A stretch of 64,000 nucleotides of DNA from an uncultured Mycoplasma sp. (GTDB taxonomy: Bacteria; Bacillota_I; Bacilli_A; Mycoplasmatales; Mycoplasmoidaceae), in contig CANSNC010000004.1 in the NCBI GenBank assembly GCA_947648205.1, positions 1 to 64,000 of the forward strand, read 5' to 3'. Shown here in pieces: positions 47,001-56,458 of the stretch. The position numbers and the translations under genes are program-made. Position 1 is the first letter of the stretch, and every line of letters begins with the position of its first letter. A model generated the notes under the pieces. The model saw nothing but the letters and a program-made list of their open reading frames with translations, ran no database searches and was not told the origin of the DNA.

Positions 47001-47496
47001 AGGATTATTTTCATATACTGATAGCTATATACCAAATATTTCAAAACCACTTAGTAATTTAACTGAGGGTACAGTTGTTGTTCAAGTGGAGTTTACTCCA
47101 GGAATATCAGTTGATAAAAATAATAAAAATAGTTTGATAAATTTAAAATCAAATGAATCTCAAAATACTGCTGTAGGCTCTGTCTATAAACAAGTAACTA
47201 TTCAAGGTTTTAAAATTCCTTCATCTCCTATGTTAGAATTTTTACCATTTATAATTATTATTGTTTTAGGATTATCGTTATTAATTTTATTTATTTTTAT
47301 AGTTATAAGAACAAAGAATGCAAAGAAATTAAATGATAAAAAATTTATAAGACCGATTGTTAGCAAATCAAAAAAATATTTAGGATCTAAAGAAATTGTT
47401 GTTGAATCTTCTTCAATTTTAGGTTTGGGATCAAAAGAAGTTATTAAAGAAGAATTAATTAACAATACTAAAAAAGAACCTAAAAAATGAATTTAA
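44098..47496 (+). CDS. Giant membrane-anchored surface protein 3 of 3
   Basis: The 1,132-residue third paralog starts 12 bp after the second. The first ATG is 44098; ATG 44101 is equally possible, and the ribosome binding site is weak, as in a coupled operon. It has an N-terminal hydrophobic segment (about 12-33) and the shared block around residues 95-120. Propeller-like strands and repeats with LP-type motifs (YPSQITFDDIINQ, TYTFTGFLSL) follow. A C-terminal helix (about 1042-1065) precedes a basic tail rich in Lys and Ser. An operon terminator follows. The clearest similarity is to the second protein. Whether the three act together in a complex is unknown. Confidence 0.8.
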
Positions 47497-47502
47497 ATTA
47501 AA

Positions 47503-47533
47503 TGAATCTATAACTTAGTGTTATAGATTTTTT
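47503..47533 (+). terminator. Terminator of the giant surface-protein operon
   Basis: The stem GAATCTATAAC (47504-47514) pairs with GTTATAGATT (47520-47529) across a 5-nt loop. T residues follow. Confidence 0.8.
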
Positions 47534-47587
47534 ATTATTTAATTTAATAAAATTGTTAATTATTTTTAAAAAATAATTCTGTAGGAC

Positions 47588-47617
47588 TTGACTTTTTTTT
47601 TTTTTTTTTTTGATAAG
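47588..47617 (+). promoter_or_regulatory. T19-tract promoter of P35-like gene 1
   Basis: TTGACT (47588-47593) and GATAAG (47612-47617) are separated by 18 bp made only of T; the full T run is 47593-47611 (19 T). The motif CTGTAGGACTTGAC before the tract is shared with gene 2. A change of one or two T would shift the -35/-10 distance around the 17-bp optimum. GATAAG matches four of six -10 positions and lacks the last T, so the -10 assignment is tentative. Confidence 0.65.
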
Positions 47618-47663
47618 GTCATAGTGTGTTGAAGAAAATTAAATAAGAAACGAGATAATGTAT

Positions 47664-49142
47664 ATGAAAAAAATTAGTAAGAAAATCTTGCTTGCCACTT
47701 TAGGTATAGCAGGATTTGCAACTATTACTCCTGTTATCTTAACTAGTTGTTCAATTAGCACTAATTCACCTACTAACCCAGACAATCCTAATAATCCTGA
47801 TAACCCTAGTACAACAAAAGTTGTACCAGAAGTTGCAAATAATATTGAAACAGTTGGATCTGTTGCAGATTTATTTGATAATCAAGGGCAATTAGTTAAT
47901 GTTGGAGAATTATTCAACAATAAGGTAAATAGTAGTGATGAATTGAAAAAACAATTAATTACAAATTATGATAAATTTACTCAAGAACAAAAAGATAACA
48001 CAGAAATTAAAATTTCAACAGAAACACCTTCTGGTGATTTAACATGAGGTGGAACAACTCCAGTTGAGACATGAAATACTGCTCAAACTGAAGTTGTTTA
48101 CTATGACATTAATTCTCCTGAGATTAATGTTTCAAGTGCAAAAGATTTAAAAACAAAATTGGATGCAAATAAATTAAAAGAAATAATGAGTCAAGCTAAT
48201 AGAGCTGATGCTGAAAATATGACATATTCTTTAGTAGAAACAAGTCAAATAGGACTTGATGCTAATAAAGATTATGTAAATATAAATGTTAATGAAGCAC
48301 CAGCATCTGGAACTGCTAAAAGTCTTAATCTAAAACTTCCAGTTTCTGATCTAAACTTAGTTGTAGATTCATCAAAAGTTAGCATTGTAAGTAAAAATCC
48401 ACAAATAGTAGAATCAAAAGAAGCTACAATAACTTTAGACTACAATATTGGTATTGATAGTAAAGTAGTTTTACCTACAACATTTAATAAGGCAATTACT
48501 TTAGATTCTCCTGATATTACTCCTGAAAATGTTGTTACAAAGCTTGGCTTTGTTGAAACTGCTGTAACTACAACTTCATCAACAAGTGCAATAAATTTAA
48601 ATAGTGATTTCATTGGGCAAACAACACAAATATTCAACACAACGTTTGCAAATCCTACTTTAAATGAAAATAATACAACACTTTACTTTGATGCAACTCC
48701 AACAACTGGACACTACTGAATTGATGGTACAAACACAACTAAGCAAGTTGCTATTGAAGGATTAACTATTACTCCTGGTCAAGCATTACCAAAAGATGCT
48801 AAATTTGCAAGTTCTTTCACTCTTAACAATCCATATAATACAAATAAGCAAGCAAGTTTAGAGCAATTTAAAATTTGATACAATAGCAACAATACTAGTG
48901 GTCAAAAAATTGGTGATGTAATAAATCAAACAGCTATTACTGCAATGAATGCAGACACAGCTAATTTTGCAAATGTGACATTCACTTATAAAGGAGATGA
49001 TAGTATGTTGTGAGATGCAACTGCTAAAAAACCATCAATAGTATTTACTGTTACTCCACAAGATCAACATGCATTTGAGGATAATGTTCCTGCAACTCAT
49101 GAAGTAACTGTTCTTTTAAGTGGTGTAAGATTTACTAGTTAG
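47664..49142 (+). CDS. P35-like lipoprotein 1 of tandem array
   Basis: The 492-residue lipoprotein has the signal MKKISKKILL...PVILTSC, with lipidation at Cys near 29. A flexible Asn/Pro/Asp linker (NPDNPNNPDNPST) follows, then a surface domain with the family blocks SVADLFDNQGQL, LKLPVSDLNLVV and TTQIFNTTFANP. The end has HAFEDNVPATHEVTVLLSG. ATG 47664 matches the starts of its paralogs; ATG 47658 is in frame but probably not used. It has its own promoter with a T19 tract and its own terminator, so it can be switched independently. A 779-bp internal segment is identical to gene 3. Family assignment to P35 of M. penetrans is from memory. Confidence 0.85.
47995..48773 (+). repeat. 779-bp segment identical to 51260-52038 (copy 1)
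   Basis: Direct comparison of the two stretches finds no difference. The flanks differ at once: G at 47994 versus A at 51259, and C at 48774 versus G at 52039. The segment encodes the middle of P35-like gene 1. Such identity inside otherwise diverged paralogs points to recent gene conversion or duplication. Confidence 0.9.
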
Positions 49143-49168
49143 TAATAATTTAAAAAAAATATTTTTTT

Positions 49169-49199
49169 AAATCTATAACATAATGTTATAGATTTTTTT
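49169..49199 (+). terminator. Terminator of P35-like gene 1
   Basis: A 13-bp stem AAATCTATAACAT (49169-49181) pairs with ATGTTATAGATTT (49183-49195). T residues follow. An A8/T7 palindrome lies just upstream. Confidence 0.8.
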
Positions 49200-49244
49200 G
49201 TTATTTTTTTAAAATTATTTTTTTAGAAACACATTCTGTAGGAC

Positions 49245-49273
49245 TTGACTTTTTTTTTTTTTTTTTTGATAAG
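49245..49273 (+). promoter_or_regulatory. T18-tract promoter of P35-like gene 2
   Basis: TTGACT (49245-49250) and GATAAG (49268-49273) are separated by 17 bp of T; the full run is 49250-49267 (18 T). The 17-bp spacer is the optimum for the main sigma factor, so of the three copies this one is predicted to be in the most active state. Confidence 0.65.
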
Positions 49274-49316
49274 GTAGTATTGGTGTTGAAAAAAATAAAA
49301 AAGAAATGAGATAATA

Positions 49317-50786
49317 ATGAAAAAAATTAACAAGAAAATCTTGCTTGCCACTTTAGGTATAGCAGGATTTGCAATTGTTACTCCTGTTATCTTAACTAGT
49401 TGTTCAACTAGCACTAATTCACCTAATAATCCTGATAATCCTAATAATCCTGATAACCCTGGTACAACAAAAGTTGTTCCAGAAGTTGCTTCTAATTTTG
49501 AAGTAGTAGGATCAATTGCAGATTTATTTGATAACCAAGGTAAATTAGTAGATGTTGGAGAATTATTCAACAATAAAGTTAATGGTAGTGACGAATTAAA
49601 AAAACAATTAATTACAAACTATGATACATTTTCTCAAGAACAAAAAAATAATATAGAAATTAAAGTATCAGCTCAAACTCCAAGTGATCTTGTTTGAGGC
49701 GGAACAAATGCATTTGATACTTGAAATACTGCTCAAACTGAAACTGTTTATTATGATATAAGTTTAGCTGAAATGAATGTTTCAAGTGCTAAAGACTTAA
49801 AAGACAAACTAACTGATGCAAATACACTTAAGACAATTATGACAAAATCAGGAAGAGCTAATGCAGAATCATCAACTTATGCTTTAGTTTCTGATAGTCA
49901 AGTTTCACTTGATAGTAACAAAGATTATTTAAATATTAATGTAACTGAAACACCAACAACTGGAACTGCTAAAAATCTAAATTTAAAGCTTCCTGTTTCT
50001 GATTTAAATTTAGTTTTAGATCAATCAACTGTTAGTATTGTAAGTAAAAATCCACAAATAGTAGAATCTAAAGAAGCTAAAATATCTTTAGATTATAATG
50101 TAGGTATTGATAGTACAGTAATTTTACCTACAACATTTAATAAAGCTATTACTTTAGACTCACCAGATGTGACAGTTGAAAATGTTGTTCAAAAATTAGG
50201 TTTTGTTGCAAATGCTGTAACAACTTCTTCATCAAACTCTTCAAGAAATACAATCTCTTTAAATAGTGAATTGATTGGCGAAACAACTCAAATATTCAAC
50301 ACAACTTTTGCTAATCCTACACTAAATACAGAAAATACAATTTTATCATTTGATGCTACACCAACACAAGGTCATTATTGAATTGATGGTACAAATTCAA
50401 CTAAGCAAATTTCAATTGAAGGTTTGACTATAACTCCTGGTCAAGCTTTACCAAAAGATGCTAAATTTGCTTCTGATTTTACATTAGCAGATAGATACAC
50501 TATTACTGGAACTGCAAGCTTAGATACTTTTAAAACTTGATTAGCTAGTGGAAATAATAAAAACTTAGTAACAACAAACACAACTAATAAAATGAATGCT
50601 GACACTGCTAATTTTGCAAATGTAACATTTGCTTATAAGGGTGATGATAGTATTCTATGAGACAGTACAACTAATAAACCAAAAATAGTATTTACTGTTT
50701 CTCCGCAAGATCAACATGCATTTGAAGACAATGCTCCTCAAGTTCGTGAAGTTACTGTTCTTTTAAGTGGTATAACATTTAGATAG
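49317..50786 (+). CDS. P35-like lipoprotein 2 of tandem array
   Basis: The 489-residue lipoprotein has the signal MKKINKKILL...VILTSC and the same Asn/Pro/Asp linker and domain blocks as gene 1 (IADLFDNQGKLVDVG, KLPVSDLNLVL, ETTQIFNTTF, GHYWIDGT). It differs from gene 1 at many scattered positions through the middle, for example TLKTIMTKSGRANAES where gene 1 has KLKEIMSQANRADAEN. Its 5' third is nearly the same as gene 3. The leader and weak AGAAATGAGA site before the ATG are shared with gene 3. It has its own T18 promoter and terminator. It should be exposed on the cell surface, with antigenic variation the likely purpose of switching. Confidence 0.85.
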
Positions 50787-50818
50787 AAGTTAATAAATAA
50801 TTGTAATTAGTAATATAT

Positions 50819-50853
50819 AAAAATCTATAGCACATGAATGCTATAGATTTTTT
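50819..50853 (+). terminator. Terminator of P35-like gene 2
   Basis: The stem AAATCTATAGCA pairs with TGCTATAGATTT and ends in a T run. The gene 3 promoter begins only a few bases later at 50858, so terminator and promoter are nearly fused. Confidence 0.8.
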
Positions 50854-50857
50854 GTAC

Positions 50858-50884
50858 TTGACTTTTTTTTTTTTTTTTGATAAG
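50858..50884 (+). promoter_or_regulatory. T16-tract promoter of P35-like gene 3
   Basis: TTGACT (50858-50863) and GATAAG (50879-50884) are separated by 15 bp of T; the full run is 50863-50878 (16 T). A 15-bp spacer is shorter than optimal, so this copy may be weakly expressed or off in the sequenced clone. The sequence after GATAAG is nearly identical to that of gene 2. Confidence 0.65.
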
Positions 50885-50928
50885 GTAGTATTGGTGTTGA
50901 AAAAAATAAAAAAAGAAATGAGATAATA

Positions 50929-52389
50929 ATGAAAAAAATTAGCAAAAAAATCTTGCTTGCCACTTTAGGTATAGCAGGATTTACAATTGTTACTCCTGTT
51001 ATCTTAACTAGTTGTTCAACTAGCACTAATTCACCTAATAATCCTGATAATCCTAATAATCCTGATAACCCTGGTACAACAAAAGTTGTTCCAGAAGTTG
51101 CTTCTAATTTTGAAGTAGTAGGATCAATTGCAGATTTATTTGATGATCAAGGTCAATTAGTTAATGTTGGAGAATTATTCAATAATAAGGTAAATAGTAG
51201 TGACGAATTGAAAAAACAATTAATTACAAATTATGATAAATTTACTCAAGAACAAAAAAATAACACAGAAATTAAAATTTCAACAGAAACACCTTCTGGT
51301 GATTTAACATGAGGTGGAACAACTCCAGTTGAGACATGAAATACTGCTCAAACTGAAGTTGTTTACTATGACATTAATTCTCCTGAGATTAATGTTTCAA
51401 GTGCAAAAGATTTAAAAACAAAATTGGATGCAAATAAATTAAAAGAAATAATGAGTCAAGCTAATAGAGCTGATGCTGAAAATATGACATATTCTTTAGT
51501 AGAAACAAGTCAAATAGGACTTGATGCTAATAAAGATTATGTAAATATAAATGTTAATGAAGCACCAGCATCTGGAACTGCTAAAAGTCTTAATCTAAAA
51601 CTTCCAGTTTCTGATCTAAACTTAGTTGTAGATTCATCAAAAGTTAGCATTGTAAGTAAAAATCCACAAATAGTAGAATCAAAAGAAGCTACAATAACTT
51701 TAGACTACAATATTGGTATTGATAGTAAAGTAGTTTTACCTACAACATTTAATAAGGCAATTACTTTAGATTCTCCTGATATTACTCCTGAAAATGTTGT
51801 TACAAAGCTTGGCTTTGTTGAAACTGCTGTAACTACAACTTCATCAACAAGTGCAATAAATTTAAATAGTGATTTCATTGGGCAAACAACACAAATATTC
51901 AACACAACGTTTGCAAATCCTACTTTAAATGAAAATAATACAACACTTTACTTTGATGCAACTCCAACAACTGGACACTACTGAATTGATGGTACAAACA
52001 CAACTAAGCAAGTTGCTATTGAAGGATTAACTATTACTGCTGGTCCAGCTTTACCAAAAGATGCTAAGTTTATTAGTAATACTACTAATACTGGTAGATA
52101 TACTACAAATCTTTCAGGAAGTTTAGAAAATTTTAAGACATGATTAAATGGTAATGGTAGAGTAGCTATTCAATATGTTATTAATGACATGAAAAGGGAT
52201 ACAACTAATTTTGCAAATGTAAATTTCACTTTTAAGGGCATTGAAACAGGTGGAATATCTTGAAATCAAGATATTAAAAGAGGTTCATTGATTTATACAG
52301 TAACACCTATTGATCAACATGCTTTTGAAGATGGTGTTCCTGACGTTCATGAAGTTACTGTACTTTTATCTAATGCAATATTTAACTAA
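50929..52389 (+). CDS. P35-like lipoprotein 3 of tandem array (mosaic)
   Basis: The 486-residue lipoprotein has the signal MKKISKKILL...VILTSC and family blocks as in genes 1 and 2. It is a patchwork. From the promoter to about 51145 it follows gene 2, including VPEVASNFEVVGSIADLFD. From there it follows gene 1, and 51260-52038 is identical to it. From 52039 it has its own C-terminal sequence (NTTNTGRYTTNLSGSLENF) before the shared ending DQHAFEDGVPDVHEVTVLLS. The frame is intact, so the mosaic yields a complete product. It has its own T16 promoter and terminator. Confidence 0.85.
51260..52038 (+). repeat. 779-bp segment identical to 47995-48773 (copy 2)
   Basis: This is the second copy of the identical segment, in P35-like gene 3, offset by 3,265 bp in direct orientation. 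Recombination between the copies would delete or duplicate the intervening gene 2. Confidence 0.9.
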
Positions 52390-52405
52390 TGTGTTAATTA
52401 AATTA

Positions 52406-52442
52406 AAAATCTATAGTATTCATTTACTATAGATTTTTTTTA
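52406..52442 (+). terminator. Terminator of P35-like gene 3
   Basis: The stem AAATCTATAGTA pairs with TACTATAGATTT across a short loop. A T run follows. Confidence 0.8.
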
Positions 52443-52595
52443 TTTCTATAAAAATTATATTAATTTACTTTATTTCTTTTGATTTTAATAGTCTATAATT
52501 TATATACACGTTATGATAATAAAATTTATATTAATTATAACTTTCATAATATAATTTATTTTTTAAATTTTTCTATAATTTTAGGAGTAATATGA

Positions 52596-54701
52596 ATGAT
52601 AAAAAATAAAATAAATATATTAAAAAAATATTCTGAATTCATAAATATGATTATTCCATTATTATTATCAGTGCCTTTAATGGTTATTGAAATGATTACA
52701 ATGATTAGTGGACTACATTTACCACTTTATTATGATTGATTAGCTTTTGCAATAGCAACAATTGTTATTTTTTACTTTGGTAAAGAATTTTATAAATGGT
52801 GTATAATTGAAATTTTTAAATATAAATCAATTGGGATGTCAACATTAATTACATTAAGTACTTCTGTCTCATATGTATATAGTACCTACTTATTGATTTA
52901 TAAAACAATAATATTTGCAAGAACAGGAAATTTGCCTCATATAATGTCTTTTTATGAGGTTGGTGCAACTATAATTGCTATTGTTAATGCAGGTGAATAT
53001 ATTGCTAAAAAAATTAGAGATAAATCTAATCAAGATATTAATAATTTATCTTTGTTGTTAGTGCCTAAAGCAATTTTATTTAATAAAAGTAAAAATACAT
53101 ATGAAGAAGTAGATTCTTCAACACTAAAAATAAATGATTTAGTTTATGTAAAAAAAGGAACTAAAATTCCAATTGATGGAGTTATTTATGATAAACCAAC
53201 AGATGTTCATGAAGCATTGTTAACAGGTGAAACAAAAAGTGTTTATAAAAATGTAGGTGATAGAGTAATTGGGGGAACAATTAATTTATCAACTGATATT
53301 CTTATTATAGTAAAATCACTTCAAACAAATTCAATTCTAAGTTCAATAATAAATAATGTTAAAAAAATTGAAAACTCAAAAAACAAAACACAAAGAATGA
53401 TTGATATTGTAGCAAAATTTTTTACGCCAGTAATAATATTGTCAGCAATTCTTGCATTTTTATTACAGATGTTTGTCCCTAATATTTTAGACATTTCAAA
53501 TAATTCAGGATTATTTGGGAATGTTAATTTAGATTGAATAAATGGAAATACTTGAGAAATTAGAGCTCAAAAAGGACTATATTTTTTTATTGCAACTTTA
53601 ACTATAAGTTGTCCATGTGCATTAGGAATAGCATCTCCACTTGCAAGTTTAATTGGAATAAGTAAAGGTGCAAAAAATGGAATTATTTTTAATAATTCAG
53701 AAGTTTTTGAAAAAATTAAAAGAATTAACAAGGTTGTTTTTGACAAAACAGGAACTTTAACAACAGGAAATCTTAAAGTAAGTAAAATAATTGGTTCTAC
53801 AAATAATTTAAATAAAATATATGAAATGGAAAAAATATCTTTTCATCCTCTTGCTAAAGCAATAGTTAATTATTGTATAAATAATAATTATGTAAAAAAA
53901 ACAAATACAGATTTAGTTTATACATTTGAAGAAATAGCTGGTATTGGTGTTTATGATAGAAAAAATAATGAGTATATTTGTTCTTTAAAGTATGCTATTG
54001 AAAAGAATTTTAAATTTGAAAATGGCATGGAAAAAGATTATAAAAAATATATAGATTCTTTTAGTAATACTCAATTATTGCAAGTTATTGTAGTGTATGT
54101 CAAAAATAAGGTGATTAAAAATATCATTTTCCTTGAAGATGAAGTAAGAGAGGATGCTATTTTTGTCATTGAAAAATTTAGAAAAATGAAAATCGATATT
54201 GCTATGATTACAGGAGATAGTAAAGAAAATGCTTATAATATTGGTAATAAATTAAATATTAATGAAATCTATTATGAAATATCTCCAGATAAAAAAGCAA
54301 ACATAATTAAAGAAATGCAAAAGGACAATAAACAGATTGTTTATGTTGGAGATGGAATAAATGATCTTGAAGCTTTAAAGCAATCAGATTTATCTTTTTC
54401 TATAACACAAGATAATGAATCAGCAAAATCAGTTGCTGATGTTAATTTAGTTTATCTAAATATCAATAGTATTTATAAAGCTATTGTTATTGCAAAGCAA
54501 ACAAGAATTGCAATTATTACAAATTTAATTTGAGCATTTGGATATAATTTAGTTACAGTTCCTTTAGCTATTTTAGGATTTATTCCAGCAATTGTTGGTG
54601 TGTACATTATGATGTTGAGTGATATAACAGTGAATATAAATTCATTAATTTTTAAGTTTATAAAAGTTCCTGATGCACATCATAATAATAAAAAACATTA
54701 A
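52596..54701 (+). CDS. Heavy-metal (P1B-type) P-type ATPase
   Basis: The 701-residue pump couples ATP hydrolysis to export of a metal ion. Motifs are the TGE loop at 210, SCPCALGIASP with ion-binding Cys339 and Cys341, the phosphorylated Asp383 in DKTGTLTTG, HPLAKAI in the nucleotide domain, and GDGINDLEAL. The CPC motif occurs in Cu+/Ag+ and in Cd2+/Zn2+/Pb2+ pumps; copper is more common, but the metal is not decided. There is no N-terminal CxxC metal-binding domain. The C-terminus is His-rich (DAHHNNKKH). TAGGAG (52582-52587) serves ATG 52596; an earlier ATG at 52592 opens only a 5-codon frame that overlaps the gene start. Confidence 0.9.
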
Positions 54702-54798
54702 TATCTTGTAATAATATGTAAAAAACTATTTATAAGTACTAAAATTTGTTTTTAAAATATTATATAATTTATATGATTGAAGGAATTTGAGGTTTAAA

Positions 54799-55758
54799 AT
54801 GAACAACATTATTGCAAACAATTTAAAAAATGGTGGCATCAACATTTTTGAACAATGAAAAAGACTTCATATTAAATTATTAGAAATTAAAAATGCTAGG
54901 TTAGATGAAAAAAAAGAGTTGATTCCAACATTAGAAGAACAATACAATGAAATTATTTCTAATGCCATTAAAGTTAATGGCGGTTCATATGAATTTAATT
55001 TATCAAATTTGGTAAAAATTGTTAAGTATTTAAACAATTCAAATGACTTTTTTAATAATCGTGTAAGTTTTGAAATGATGGATGAAATTCTATTATTAGT
55101 TTATTTATATGAATGATTATGTTTGGGCAAAGAGAAAAATATTTCTATTTTAGGAAATAAGGAAGAAGTTATTCATAAATTTAGGATTCTAACTTTTAAA
55201 ACAAATAGTGAATATCGTTTAATATTTGAAGGTATTGATTTAAATAATAAAGATGATTACAACACTTTTACATCTAGAATAAGAAATGCAACATTTAGAG
55301 CATATAATTCTTTATTAAACATAATTTCAATTGATAATGAATATTTTGAAAAAGTAAGATGTCAAGAATATGTAAATATAAAATTACTAAATGAAGATTA
55401 TTTTTTAAAACTATGAAAAGATACATTTTCAATTGAAGATGAAAGAGTTACTTATTCTTATAGTGCAATTAATAGTGATGATGTTTTTATATTTATTAAT
55501 GTAGAAACAAAAACAGAACAAGTTGCTTTTGTAAAATTTAGAATGTTTGAAACATTTGTTTCTAAAAATGGTAAAGTTGTTTCTAATGGAATATCAAAAG
55601 AAATTTTAAGAATAGAATTTTTAAATCCTAAATATGAAAATTTAGGGTCAAGTATATTGGCTAATGTTTTAAAACTTGCTAACAGAGTTGTAAAATACAT
55701 TTTTTTACCAGATTTAAGATTCAGAAATGAACAATGAGAACTTGAAAATAGAAATTAA
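54799..55758 (+). CDS. Hypothetical protein, soluble
   Basis: The 319-residue protein has no signal peptide and no membrane segment. The first 110 residues look helical (KRLHIKLLEIKNARLDEKKEL is typical). The remainder mixes strands and helices, with KFRMFETFVSKNGK and RIEFLNPKYENLG near the end. TGA encodes three Trp residues. I do not recognise a family. It lies 97 bp after the metal ATPase, behind a weak GAGG site, and is convergent with the Nudix gene. A regulatory or structural cytoplasmic role is possible, but nothing in the sequence shows it. Confidence 0.7.
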
Positions 55759-55771
55759 ATAATTATTTTTG

Positions 55772-56296
55772 TTATTTTAAATATGTTTTAAAAAAAGGTT
55801 TAAGTTTCTTAAATCTTTTTTTTATGTCATATGTAAATAAATTTGATTTTAGCATTTCTTTAAATGTTCTAAAATCAACTAGTTTTATTTCATCAATTTC
55901 ATTATTATTAAAATTAATTTTAGATAAATCTAATTGATCTAATTTAACAAAATATGTTGTCATAAAATAACAAATTTTATTATCAACATTGAAGAATATT
56001 TTATTTAATTGATGTGGTTGCAAGTCTATGTTTAATTCTTCTTTTACTTCTCTAATTGCAGCTTGTAAGATGGTTTCATCAAGAGTTACAGCACCTGCAA
56101 CACATTCATATAAATTTGGGAAAAGAGATTTATTTTTACTTCTTTTCTGAATTAAAATTTTTTTCTGTTTTTCTATAATAATTCAAATATTTACAAGATG
56201 AAAATAGAAACCTTTTATTGGCAAAAGTCTTCTATCAATGTATTCTGAAAACATATTTTGTTTTTTGTCATAAACTCTAACTAATTCTTTTTTCAT
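55772..56296 (-). CDS. Nudix hydrolase
   Basis: The 174-residue protein contains the Nudix box: GAVTLDETILQAAIREVKEEL, in which Gly, Glu, Arg-Glu and Glu-Glu are spaced as GX5EX7REUXEE. The start is the ATG complement at 56296. The N-terminal part (LLPIKGFYFHLVNIWIII, then ILIQKRSKNK) resembles the isopentenyl-diphosphate-isomerase-like branch of Nudix proteins, so hydrolysis of a nucleotide or other diphosphate is likely but the substrate is unknown. It is the only gene on the minus strand between 17.7 and 61 kb apart from a possible relic, and it faces the preceding gene. Confidence 0.88.
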
Positions 56297-56458
56297 AATA
56301 TGTAATTGTAATGCAAATTAATATATATTAGTTAATTGTTGATTTATGAATAATAAAATTTATTAAGATAAGTGTTTATTATTTGTGTTTGATTTTCCTT
56401 TTTTGTTTTTTGTATCTCAATTAGTGTAAAATTAATAATGGATTTTTAGGGGGTTAAC

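Noticed and set aside
47588-47664. Invertible promoter like that of M. penetrans P35 genes.
   Set aside because: I saw no inverted repeats flanking the promoters and no recombinase gene in the window; the variable feature here is the T tract.
47593-50878. Different T-tract lengths as sequencing error only.
   Set aside because: Not fully excluded, but tracts of 16-19 T at the same promoter position in three paralogs are a real shared feature even if exact lengths are uncertain by one or two.
48440-51905. Two identical 66-residue minus-strand frames inside P35-like genes 1 and 3.
   Set aside because: They are shadows of the 779-bp identical coding block and have no ribosome binding site.
52592-52609. 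ATG 52592 as start of the metal ATPase.
   Set aside because: Its frame ends after five codons; ATG 52596 is in frame and 8 nt from the ribosome binding site.
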